A DNA stretch of 64,000 nucleotides from Laburnicola sp. R22_1 (lineage: Eukaryota > Ascomycota > Dothideomycetes > Pleosporales > Didymosphaeriaceae): the NCBI GenBank assembly GCA_014281115.1, contig JACONQ010000001.1:2728001-2792000 (forward strand). The letters run 5' to 3'. Shown piece by piece: positions 10,364 to 21,400 of this stretch. Below the pieces are notes generated by a model that had not been told where the DNA came from, did not search any database, and was given only the letters and a program-made list of their open reading frames with translations. Numbering within the stretch: position 1 is the first letter of the stretch; the number at the start of each line of letters is the position of its first letter. A program made the position numbers and the translations under genes.

Positions 10364-12566
10364 ATAACATATTCTATTAGTAGCCTGGATAGATTAGTCC
10401 GCCGGACAGTTTTTTGCCAAAACTACAACACTTTACTATAAATTATAATGTCTTAATAACACAATGCGTTATTATCTAATTAAGAAGGCAGAATTAAGCT
10501 TGCCCTTTACGCCTAGTAGAATAAGCAAATTTTAAGCCTACAACGCGCTGCTGCAGTATATAATATCCTAAAGTCTACACTAAGCAATTAAATTAATAGA
10601 ATTATCGCCTAAGTAGATATATAATTAGGTATAGTAAAGCTTACTATAACTAAAGAGTAGACGCTTATATAGTATATCCTTAATCTAGATTTGTAAGGAT
10701 TTACACCCTAGCTAGGTAAGGTAGAAGATATAGCTAATAAACTACTAGCTGCGCAGCATAGAGACCTTATAGGATAATACTAGGCTTAGCGCTTTATAAA
10801 GCGCGTACCTAAGCTTAAAATAGCTTTTAATTAAGCAAAGAACTAATAGAGGATATAATAGGAAGACCTAGAAGTTATAAATACGTAGTTTTAGCTAGTA
10901 GAGGATATAAAAGCTAAGTATAGAGTGTAGAATAAAGATATCTATAACTTTAATAAAATAGGCTTCTAGATAGAAGTTATTAGCTTAATAAAGGTTGTAA
11001 CTAGTTTAGAAAGATATTCTTAACCTACGCTTATTTAGCTAGATAACTGCAAGTAGGTTATAGTAATTTAGAGTATTTATGCTACTAGGTATACTGCCCT
11101 ACCCTTTATTATCTATAAAGGGCGAGTCTATATCTTAGCGTAGTATAAGGAGACTAGTATCCCCTATAATTAGAAGCTCTTAGTCTCTAAGACTAGCTAG
11201 ACTAATAGTAAGCTTAGAGTTGCGTAGTTAAAGCACTTTAACGCGTATATAAGGCCGCGCATAGTAGGGTTATAGAGATTACTTATTCTAGACAGCTATA
11301 AGAGCTATTACTCCTAGAATTTTAAGAATTATTACCTAGAATAGAAGATTCTAATACTCTATATACTAGCGCACTTATTTTACATTCTCTAGCCGCTTAA
11401 TATAGTCTATTTTGCGCTACTAAAGCTAAAGTACTTCTAGCGTATATAGGACTTAGCGCGCTAACGCGTCTTTTATATTAATAAAGAGGGCTTTCTACTA
11501 GCCTTTTATAACGCGTTTTTTAATATGTTTATATTAGAAACCTGCAAAAAAACCTTTAAGGCCTCTAGACTTATTTCTTTAGATATATTAATAGTAGTAG
11601 ATTGCCTTAATATGCGTATTTACACTCCACCTTAGGGTACCCTACTAGATACACTATAGCAAGCTAGGACTTTAAGTAATACTCTTAAGTTTAGATTTTA
11701 GTTAAAGCTTGTACGCAACTCTTTTATTTAGTCTCTACCTAATATTAAATTAAGCTACTTATAGCTTATAAAAGGTGCTAAACTTATACTCTACTATAGT
11801 ATATTTTAAAAGACTTATATTAAGGAACTTTAAAAGCAAATTAAGGTTCTAATAAAGTAAAAAACGCGTAAAAGAAAGCGCATTTAAAAAAGTAGAACGC
11901 TAGGCTTTACTTAAGGAGTAGATTTAGGAGTAAAAAGCCCTTCTATTAGGATAAAGTTATTAAAAAGGGCGCAAGGTAGTAATAAGGGAAAGGTAGATTC
12001 CTTAACACAACACTACTATAGGAGGTGTAAAGAGCCTAGACACAACACAAGGACCTATTAGATAGATAAAGAGATAGAGGAGAAGTTAGATATTATCTTT
12101 AGTAGCTTATTTTTAGATAGTGTTAATAGTAAATTAGAGTAATTTTATTATAGGTTACTATATGGCTAAAAATAATAGGTTAACTTTATTTTATAATAGT
12201 ACGCACTTAGTAACTAAAAATTGAATAAAGTACTACTTAAGATATAGTATGCTTTACTATAAATTATAATAAGTATACTATATATTGCCTATATATAGTA
12301 TAGTAGATAATATATTATATATTATAGGAAGTCTTGTTATAAGTTTATACTACTAAAAAGGACTTCTTAGCTTTATACAGCTACTGCAGCTGCGCAAAGA
12401 GGCTGTATAATATAAAAGTAAATTAAATAGTAACTTAGTATATTATAAGTTATAGTAGGTTATTATAAGTTACTATAAAGTAACGTTAGTGGTGTTCTAT
12501 AATAAGTTATAAGGGACCTCGAAGTTGCTAAGAAAAACTGTCCGGGCTACTGATAGAATATGTTAT
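10364..12566 (+). mobile_element. Element B: heavily RIP-mutated pogo-type transposon
   Basis: A block of extreme AT content, packed with TA dinucleotides, about 2.2 kb long. Its ends, 10364-10388 and 12542-12566, are inverted repeats matching at 23 of 25 positions, and both mismatches are C/T, as RIP would cause. The left end carries an additional 14 bp that duplicates a GGA-bounded segment before the sequence CAGTTTTT shared with the right end. Size, inverted repeats and decoded fragments place it in the pogo/Fot1 group. The exact outer boundary and target duplication are ambiguous because the flanks are also AT-rich. Confidence 0.8.
10500..12160 (+). pseudogene. Degenerate DDE transposase (element B)
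   Basis: Reading through dozens of stops reveals the skeleton of a pogo-type transposase. A degraded NFNKIGF near 10,945 matches the first catalytic motif (normally N-D-E-x-G). RLLILDSYKSY near 11,275 matches the second (LLILDGHGSH). ILQPLNIVYFALLK near 11,385 matches the third (LQPLDVxxFxPLK). Near 12,020 CKEPRHNTRTY recalls the CxxCxxxGHNxRTC zinc-knuckle tail found in some fungal members of this family. Almost every lesion can be explained by C-to-T or G-to-A change. It is nonfunctional and far more damaged than the other elements here. Boundaries are approximate. Confidence 0.75.
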
Positions 12567-12763
12567 TTAACAAATTACTCAACAAAATACACATTTCGCC
12601 ATCTTACATGTGTGCCTGCAATACCTACAATGCCAATAAACATTACACTCGTTAACAGCATAGAAACACCAACACTATCTTACAGATAAAGCAAAGTGGA
12701 CCTACCAGTCCCCTAAGACCGCTAGTTATCTCCCGCCATTGATCTCAATTTGTATCTATATTT

Positions 12764-14218
12764 CTAGTTGACGACTCCATCGTCGTCTCCATCGTCACTT
12801 GATCCCGATGAACTATCGCTGTCGGAACCCGCAGCTTTGTCCTGGTCATCGTCTCCGTCAACGTATGCGCCGTCGTGGTCGTCATCGCTGTCGAAGTCTG
12901 GTTTTTTTCCTTTGGTCCGGAGAGTTTTCTTGCCCCGAGGTCTATCCTCGTCAGAGGATGCATTGTTGCTGCCGTTGTCGTAGTCTAGCTTTTGTCCCTT
13001 GGTCTGAACAGTTTTCTTGCTCTGGGGTATATCTTCGTCAGAGGATGCGTTGTCGCCGCTGTTGTCGTTGTCGTTGTCGTCGTCTCGTTTCTTTTTCTTG
13101 ATCGCAGCAGCTTTGCTTTTTACCTTTGCATTCCCATCCGAGTCCTCGCTATCGCTAACGCCGTCCTGTCCTCTTTTGTTGACTTGACCCTTTTTCGTAA
13201 GTGACATTTTCCCGTGGCCTTGCGTTGTCTGGTTACCATGAAGGCGTACGGCGCCGTCTATGTCTTTGTTTTTGTCTCCGGCCTTTGGACCTGAGAGCTC
13301 TCCTTCTCCGTCTGGAATGTCTGCTTCTTCGTCTGAGGAGCTGTCCTCTTCATCCGAACTGTCAGATCCTTTATCTTTCTCTCTTCCTTCTTTATCTGAA
13401 GGCTCTCTCTCTTGGTCTGAGTTGTGGTCTTGGTCTTGATCCCTGTCCTTTACGTCTAAGCTCTTCATTTGGCTAGAGATTTCCTCCTCGTCTTCATCCT
13501 CCTCCTCCTCCTCCTTAGCTCTAGCCCACTCCTCCACCTCTCCAATCGTAATCACCTTATGATTGTGGACCTGCCAGCTCCACAGCGCACGAAGCACTAC
13601 TTTACTATTAGCTCCGCAATCCCAATGCTCTTTCAAATACTTACATCCAAAGGTAACTTGAAGCTTATCCCCCTGATAATCCATGAACCTAACGCCCTTG
13701 TCGGTTTCTTCGTTCTCCATCTTATTTACAAACTTTTCTCTATAGACTTCCTCCTCTAATTCGTAAGTATCTTTTACTCCCCAAGCGTTGTCGTCCTCCT
13801 CATTTTCTTGGTGCATCCGGCATAAATTCATCAGGATGGGGTGCGTGGTCAGGCCTACGCCTTGCCTCTCATCCCACGAGTCGTAGTACTTGCACTTCCA
13901 ACCCTTCAGCGGGGGGTTAGAAGATAGAGGCTGTGGTTCTGGATCTGAATCTGAGTCTGAATCTGCGTCGGAAGCGGGATCTTGGTCGGGGTCTTGTTGC
14001 TCAGCCTTCATCGGGGGATGAGAAGGTGGAGGCTGTGTTTTGGGTACTTGTGCATTTTTCTTTCCCGTTTGTTGGGCGGGTTCGGGACTAGAATCTGAGT
14101 CTGAAGATGAGTCGCTTTCTGAGGAGGAGGAACCGGGATCTTGGTCGGGGTCTGGTTGCTCTTGCTGTAGTTGGTATGTAACTGTTTGTTGCGACGCCAT
14201 TGTGGATTTTGACGCCAT
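12764..14218 (-). CDS. Acidic low-complexity protein, function unknown
   Basis: A 484-residue intronless frame starting MASKSTMASQQTVTYQ; a second ATG six codons later could also serve. I do not recognise the family. Residues about 20-110 and 255-484 are dominated by Asp, Glu and Ser with scattered Lys clusters (KKKKRDDDNDN). The middle (about 105-250) is more ordinary and Trp-rich, with GWKCKYYDSWDERQG and ALWSWQVHNHKV, and may be the only folded part. The C-terminal region carries two imperfect copies of a NASSDED-P-KKT-TKG unit about 30 residues apart. Such composition is common in nucleolar or chromatin-associated disordered proteins, but this is only inference. It begins about 1.65 kb beyond the right edge of RIP element B. 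Confidence 0.65.
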   Translation of the reverse strand: MASKSTMASQQTVTYQLQQEQPDPDQDPGSSSSESDSSSDSDSSPEPAQQTGKKNAQVPKTQPPPSHPPMKAEQQDPDQDPASDADSDSDSDPEPQPLSSNPPLKGWKCKYYDSWDERQGVGLTTHPILMNLCRMHQENEEDDNAWGVKDTYELEEEVYREKFVNKMENEETDKGVRFMDYQGDKLQVTFGCKYLKEHWDCGANSKVVLRALWSWQVHNHKVITIGEVEEWARAKEEEEEDEDEEEISSQMKSLDVKDRDQDQDHNSDQEREPSDKEGREKDKGSDSSDEEDSSSDEEADIPDGEGELSGPKAGDKNKDIDGAVRLHGNQTTQGHGKMSLTKKGQVNKRGQDGVSDSEDSDGNAKVKSKAAAIKKKKRDDDNDNDNSGDNASSDEDIPQSKKTVQTKGQKLDYDNGSNNASSDEDRPRGKKTLRTKGKKPDFDSDDDHDGAYVDGDDDQDKAAGSDSDSSSGSSDDGDDDGVVN

Positions 14219-14706
14219 TGGGATTGGCGGTTGTTAGTGTTTCACTGGTCGAGCGGATGATATAGTGTGTTGCCCGCTGGGATAACTTCGATGGTGATGT
14301 ATGGTATAAAAGCCCTAGGTATGCCTCAGGTATGCACACTGGTCAACAGTGGTAAGTTGGGATTCGAGATCGAGGTTCGAAGAACGAGTCTAACTGTAGC
14401 AGATGGATTTGAGCATGACAAAGAAGTCGCTCGGAGGCATGAGCTTTATAGTGGCCTTGTTCCGTTTGTTTACAGAATTGACGCTGCAGAGGTCATACAC
14501 AAAACTGATCATTCAAGTAATCATTCACTTTTGTAGGTGATTGAGTGCGTATCAAAGCTGTGAATCCTGCCGATCAATGCACGGCACAGGCGACGTCCGT
14601 AATTCGCACAACCATGTAACAGTGACATGGCTCACAAGTAAGGCGTACAGAAACATTAATTACAATCGCACTACCGAGGACCCAGAAAAAAGCAAACACC
14701 TTCTCT
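14219..14706. other. Intergenic
   Basis: Upstream region of the acidic protein gene and downstream region of the bZIP gene, both on the minus strand. No gene or repeat recognised. Confidence 0.5.
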
Positions 14707-15884
14707 TCAAAATACACGGCCCACGACAAAGGCTCCAAAAAGAGCGTCTTGAAAAGCGCCCTGGGTAATTACAGCACCGAATCTACGCTATTGTTAGTTG
14801 TGAATCTATACTAAGTCGTACTCGGAACACTTACCCGTAGCATTTGACATGCTTTAATAACGTCACCTTCAACTGTTCCAGCCGCGAACATTCGAGCCCT
14901 TCGTACTGTGGATGCCGTCGGATCTGGTCCCACGCTTGCACAGGCGTCATTTCACCATCCAATGGAAAACTGTTAGCGAGATCCAGGAGGCGTTGTACGC
15001 CCGACTCATGCACGTGCCAGGTCGGATCCGAACTTTGGGGCTGGTTGGAAGCGGATGGATCGTGGTGATGTAGTAAAGTGGCGCTCGCCATAAGCGCGTG
15101 GCCTGACGACGAGGTGGCTGGATCGCCTGGGTCGCCTGGATCTCTGGGAATGTGGTCTAGACATGGCGCTTCAAGACTGTTGGCCGAGCGTGAGTGGACT
15201 GCACGTACACTCGAGGTTTAACGCACGTGGGATGCGCATGCTCACCTCAGAATGAAATCCATTCCAATGGTGGTCTGGTCGAATTGGCCGAGGACTTTAT
15301 CGGGTTGGTTAAACGCGTGGCTTTCCAGTGTTCTAGGTGCGGTGATGGGGGGAGACGCTGGTAGTGTTAGTGTACTAGAATCGCTGCACTCTCCCACGAG
15401 GGGCTACATACTAGAGAAACCATCTCCGGAATAAGCGTTTCCATCATTCTTCGCATCATCCCGTCGTCGTGACTGTCTTTGGATATGTATGCGCTTGGTT
15501 TTGGTTGATCGGATGCTGAGTTCAAACGTTTCTTCAGTCCTCTCGTCGACTTGCATATTCAGCGCTGGAGACGGTACTGGGATACCATTGTCCACCAATG
15601 ACGTCTTGAGCAAGCTGTTCTCCTCATACAAGAGTTTTGTCTCTTCAAAGAGTCTTGCTTCGTTGGCGCGTAAACGGATCACTTCGGCCTCGAGAGACTT
15701 TGTATAGGCTTCTTTTCGCTCTCGATGCGTTCTGACGACACTGTTAGGCGAAGCATCATGTCATGAGGCAAGAAGCATACTTCTGAGCGAGGCGGACTTG
15801 CTCTTTGCGCCTTTGAGTAGGGTTTTGGGGTTTATCTGAACCATCGGGGGAATTCGAATCTGCATCAACTTTAGACGAGAACAT
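14707..15884 (-). CDS. bZIP transcription factor, five exons
   Basis: In transcription order the exons are 15781-15884, 15412-15731, 15246-15357, 14835-15176 and 14707-14782, 954 nt in total, coding 317 residues; every junction keeps frame. The first intron splits the basic region, which reads RRKEQVRLAQKTHRERKEAY after joining. A leucine-zipper-like stretch follows (KSLEAEVIRLRANEARLFEE). Exons 3 and 4 join to IGMDFILRSLEAPCLDHIPR, a conserved C-terminal block of a fungal bZIP subgroup. The acceptor of intron 1 was placed at CGTCAG (15732-15734 region) rather than three bases earlier because this restores the standard Q-V-R-x-A-Q-x-T-H-R-E-R-K spacing. It is nuclear and DNA-binding; targets are unknown. 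Confidence 0.88.
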
Positions 15885-16906
15885 GATCAGGAAAAGTCAT
15901 TTGCGGATCGCATAGCCGAAACTGGCCATAGAGGGAGGTGATGGGCCTGCGTAATACCATAGTGGCACCCGGTTTCGGGCTTCAACGCGCGCTGCTCTCG
16001 TGTGCCGCCACAAGATACCTGTCAGGAACACAGGCGGCAGAGTAGAAACTCACCTGCAGGAGACCCCTTGCCGGCTTTGAATGGCTTGAATGTAAACTTC
16101 ATGACGAAGGCAAAGCCTTCCGTGGCTCCAAAAGATACCGATGCCTACGATTCGAGTACCCAAGCGCGAGATTATCGATAAAATGGTCGAAACCGGAGCG
16201 TAGGTGATGAATCAAGCTCTGCCTGAGGATGGCCCATGAACCCCGGCGCGAAAGTTTCGGACTACGGCATGAGGCACGTCGCGCCATCGGGCAGCTTGAA
16301 ACGCCAATCACGGGGTAGCACCCCTGCGACATGTCGCATCGTTTCACCGTCGATTGGTTTAACGGTCCAAAGGAGCACGCCTTTAGCCGCTTTGGTTTTC
16401 ATCGCCTAATTTCCACATCCCAGACCCTTACAGCGCACGGTGATGTGCGCTCCTTGCCCCGTCAACGTAAATGAAACGTCTCTCTCTCTCTCCTTGCCCC
16501 GTCAAGGAAAACTGTTCTGTCATCTGGATTTCCCTTTATGTGCTTAGTCTGCGGGTGCGAACCGTGCTCCAGCGCAGATCGGCGGCTATGCGGGCGCATT
16601 CTGCTACGCTTCTAATGGTGATCAAACTGCGTGCTCGGTCTGTTTAGTCGAAAGATTTCCTCTTCCAGAAGTGGTGATAGAATAATCACAGCAGTCGCAG
16701 TAGAGGTGCCTTGGGTGCTAATGAAGCACTTGGCGTACCTGAGGTGTATATAGGAGCGCGGTGCGCCATCATGGAACTTCATACAAGCTCTTGACGAGAC
16801 TCGTTCAGCACCTATACTTTAATCTTTCCTCTTCTTTCGCTCATTTTCCATTTCGTATACTATTTGGCCGGCCCACATTCAATTCGAACCTCACCTAAAG
16901 TACATC
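15885..16906. promoter_or_regulatory. Divergent intergenic region
   Basis: About 1 kb between the divergent bZIP and beta-propeller genes. It contains a direct repeat of about 15 bp, CTCCTTGCCCCGTCAA-like, at about 16450 and 16490, with a short TC run between. The second gene has a C/T-rich stretch (16,820-16,850) shortly before its start, as is common in fungal promoters. No gene seen. Confidence 0.45.
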
Positions 16907-18173
16907 ATGGCCGGACTAGCAGCAAGAATCACATGCGGCTTTGCCTTGATGGCATCCCTCGGGCAGGCTGCTCCAACTGGACAGGCCCAGGCCGCCGCTC
17001 AACAAGTCGGCAAGGCCATCTACCTTATTACCAACGAGCCGGAGAATGCAGTCGTAGCGCTGCCCATAGGACAAGATGGTAAACTTGCTGCAGGCAGGTC
17101 GACGAAGACCGGCGGTATGGGAGGCGTCGCCGTCGATGGAGCTACGGGCGATCCCTCATTGCCTGATGCGCTGATCAGCCAGGCTGCATTGACACTTGTG
17201 GGGAACGTGAGTAGACCTGTCGCTATTACTTTGTGGAGGGTTTGCTAACAACAAGCAGAACATTTTCGCCGTAAATGCTGGCTGCAACACCCTGTCCATG
17301 ATGGCCATCTCCGCCTCTGACCCGACCTCTCTAGAGGTTGTCGGTCAAGTCGATATACCCGGCGAATTCCCTACCACGGTCGCCGCATCAGCAAAGAACA
17401 ATCTCGTATGCGTTGGTACCACAGGAGCAAAAGCTGGCGTTTCGTGCGCGAACTTCTCAGAACAAGGCTTGGGGGAGATGGATGCTCTCCGCCCGTTCGA
17501 TATCGGTCAGTCCACGCCACCAAAGGGTCCTACCAACACCGTCTCGCACACCTTCTTTTCAAACGACGAGAACAGCTTGTTCACCACAGTCAAAGGCGAC
17601 CCCGCCGTCAACAACACCGGCTTCCTTTCCGTTTTCAACGTTCAACAGAATGAGCAAGGGGCCGCGTGTCTATCTACGGAGGACAAACGCAGCTCACCCG
17701 AAAACACTGCAGTACTCTTTGGCTCTTCAACTATACCTGGCAGCGACAATCTGTTCGTCACCGACGCTTCCTTCGGTGGCGCAGTCCTCAGCGTCGACCA
17801 AAACGGCCAAGCAACCACTGTGGGCTCCGCAGCCATTGATGGCCAAAAGGCAACGTGCTGGGTCGCCATCTCGGACATGACGAAATCTGCCTTTGTGACC
17901 GACGTCGGGGTGAACCGCATCGTGGAAATGAGTCTCGACGACGCCAGTATCATCAAGGAGACGGACCTGTCGGCGAACGGTGACCCGGGCCTGCTTGATT
18001 TGAGGAGTGCAGGAAACTTTCTCTATGTTCTTTCGCCAGGCAACGGAACGACCGATGCGGCAGTTACAGTGTTGGATGTTTCGGGCGGACAGGGCTCGGC
18101 AACGATGGCGCAACATTTCGATCTTAAGGGGGTTGCCGGGAGTGCGTCGATGGGAATGGCGGTTATGCTATGA
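16907..18173 (+). CDS. Secreted beta-propeller (lactonase/carboxymuconate-cyclase-like) protein
   Basis: Exons 16907-17206 and 17259-18173 give 404 residues. The first 21 residues (MAGLAARITCGFALMASLGQA) form a signal peptide. The mature part has repeats of the kind IYLITNEPENAVVALPIGQDG, LFTTVKGDPAVNNTGFLSVF and VFVTDVGVNRIVEMSLDD, which fit blades of a seven-bladed propeller as in the 3-carboxy-cis,cis-muconate cyclase / 6-phosphogluconolactonase fold. Such secreted fungal proteins are common; enzymatic activity is usually unproven. The 52 nt intron has a good GTGAGT donor and a GCTAAC branch site. It probably acts outside the cell or at the wall. Confidence 0.82.
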
Positions 18174-18465
18174 GCACATGTATAATAGTTCACTACCTTC
18201 TTTGTTCATCATACGAGCTGGCTACTGTTTGATTGCAACGAGAAAGGTGCAGCAAAACCCATAATTTACAACACTGTTGCATTGTCAAGGCGTCTAATAT
18301 ACCCCTCCGTTGATGTCAAAGTCTAAAATCCAAAGTAACGGGGCCTCATCCACGCTATGGTACCACATGCATCCATCGGTACTACCGTATCGCCATACTG
18401 GTAGCGCTAGCTACCTTCATACATTCCTCTCGGTATCGTTGTCCTCATACATTGACCCCCACGCG

Positions 18466-21400
18466 CTAGGCCGATGCTTGTTCTTCACCAGAATCGGCGA
18501 AATTGAGAGGGGGTGAGTTATTCTGTTCCTGGTGAGGATACAGAGCTGGATCATTAGGCGCCATTGATGTGTTCTGAAAAGTACGAGTCATGTCATCAAC
18601 ACCCATGAGTTCGTCGCCTTCTTCTTCTCCTTCTGCGTCTGCTTCTGAATCGATGGCTCCTTCTTCATTGTCATCGTCATAAATTTCATATTCGGGCCAT
18701 CTTTGTTTGATCGCCTGGAACACTGTTTCTCTGTTAGTAACAAGCCTTACCATGTACGAGAGTAATACTTACAGCCATCGGTGCAGCGATATGGTATTTC
18801 GGTCCATTCAAGCTTTCCATCTCGATCAACATACTTTTCGAAATACAGACTTATTTCATCTGAATCTAAGTGCTTCGCCTGTGATGTCCATTCCTCCCTG
18901 AGGTCTTCTTCTACGAGTCTCCTGATGAGTACGGGATCATCAGTGCACCCCTTCTTACCCGCGCTGTATTTTACCCGAATAATTGGATAACCATACTCTG
19001 CAACCTCCTGGTACGGATCTTGATTCCTCGACTGCGCACCCTTCCAACGTTGAAGAAACGTCTTGAGTTCGCCAAACCGGCTCTCGAAATCGATAATACG
19101 TTCTGGGGTTATGTCCTTATACCTTTTTTCCCAATTTCCGATTGCATTCATCACTATCCATTGATTAGTTGATGATCTTGTGTGATCGACGGCTTGAAGT
19201 TACGTACGATTGGGTGTGTTCTTTGCAATTGGCGTCCACTCTCGCTTCACTACATTTGCCCGCACATCTCGTAGTTCGCCGGATGTCTTGCATCTAAGAC
19301 ATTTCTTGACTCGCCACAATGAACCCTTGGAGTTCCCAAGAAGGAACTCGCTAGCCATAATGAAAAGAATCTTCTTTATTGCGTCGGGAGCCTAAAAGAA
19401 TGTTAGACGTGTGTCTCAGAAAGAACTTAGCCACATGTGAAGTAATCAACTTACTTCATAATAGCCCCAATCCTCCGCTATGGAGCCGTCGCCTGTCTTC
19501 GCATTTTCATCCCAGGTCTCATAGTCGCACAGAACCACATCCTGCGGATAGTCTTCTGGTAAACTTTCAGCTGCAGCTGCTGTCTCGCCAACAGGCCCTG
19601 CATATTCGTCCTGAGGTACGTTCTCTGCGCTTCTATAACCGGTGCGGATTCTATTCTGGATGTCTAATCTGATATCCTGGAAGGTCGTGTTGGCAGTCGC
19701 CTCAAAATCTGATAGTTGTTTGTCAAGATGTCCTCCTATCGTTCTCTCGTAATTATTCAATGCTTTAAGAACTGTATTATGTCAGTAAGCGCTAATGCAT
19801 ACATCAACAATCGGTGTTGAACTCACGCCCTTTGGTTATCTGGATTGGGTAATATGGTGTTTCTTGGGTATCATACCCTCCGTCCAAGAAGGCACCGGGG
19901 ATGCCAACGTAGGTTAGACGTTGCTGATGCTGATCTTCCAATGTCTTACATGGTTCAAAGATCTTGATAATATTGAACTTAGTATCTTCCGAGTTCCTGT
20001 GAGATAAGTGAAGAAATAAAAACGCTTTCTCCACTTCGGTCATCCCTCCGTCTTCTTCCTGAACAAATTCTACATAACCGCATTGCGTAGCTTTATATTA
20101 TATCCAGTAGGCTTTAATTGGATGTTCCCAGAGATGAACTGCTTCTTTTACTGTTATAATGTCATTAGCACACAACCATCGTCTTTGTATAAGAAGCCTT
20201 ACATGTATCAGAGGCCGGCTGCCCATCTCTTATGCGGCCGTAGATCGTAATTAAAGTCTTTTGTCGTTCCTCAGTAAAGACCCTTTCGTACTTTAAATTA
20301 ACGAGCCACCCGGCATCTTGACCTTCACGACTTTTTCCGATCTCTTCAACCTTGGATGTAAATCTCGCATCTTTCGACATACCCTTCCCCCCTTTCAACT
20401 TAACGAGCGCAACCTCAACTCCTCCCTGATCGAGCGCAAGGTCTGCTGCAGTTGGAAACGGGTTTTTCCAAGGAAGCGGAACCATAGACCCCTGATACGA
20501 GGCTTCCCCAGTTTCCCTAGGCGGGTCCTCCTCCATTTCCCTATCATCATCTGGTACCGCGACGCCTTGATCGACCTGCATTAGATCAAATTGACTTTCG
20601 GTTTCAATAATTGACAGTCCCCCTTCCTCGGCTTTAATAGCTCGAATCACTTCTTTGTGTTAGCGGTGAAAATCTAACGCCTAGCGAGTAGTAAACTCAC
20701 ATCCCAAGGCTGTGGATCCGCAAATCACAGGATTCCCTTCCGGATACTCATATCGTGATGTAAGTTCTCCATTCCAGAACTGCAATCCTTCATCTTGGAC
20801 TATGTCTCGCCAAAAGCGTAGGCCGTCATCGTTCAACTGTAGTTGGACAAGCACCCTCCAAGTGCTTTTTCTCGTAGGCCTTCTGTTGAGTGAAAGTACC
20901 GATTTTTTGAATCTAGGATCTTCCGTGTACCCTATCCCTGAGTAGGGTGTCTTATTTTTTCTAGCATTGTTCAAGTACCCAATCTTGTGAAGACAGAACC
21001 AGGCTTGGTATGGCCTGGGCAGTGAGTTATCATACTGATTCGTGTAATTATCAATGGCTTCAAGGATTTGGAGCCACTTTTCTCTTGCCTTTATCGAAGG
21101 AGCAATCTGAGCTGTAAGGGTATATTCCACTCCGCGAGGTTGGGAAGTTATTGCCATAGCTAGTCGTGGCAGAACTTCAATCTCATCATCGGCCTGCATT
21201 GGATCGAGTGGATCTTCGGTTTCAATAACTGGCGATTGATTTCCGCTAGTTGCCTCAATTCCGTATTTCTTTATTATCCACTCTAATTTCTTGTCTCCAA
21301 GCTCGAAAGCCTCTTCCGGCGTTATTTCTTTTCCTGGCGCTACCCATCGTTTCTTTCGACCGCGGACCTTAACTTGAAAGTTTTTCCAGTCTGCTTCATT

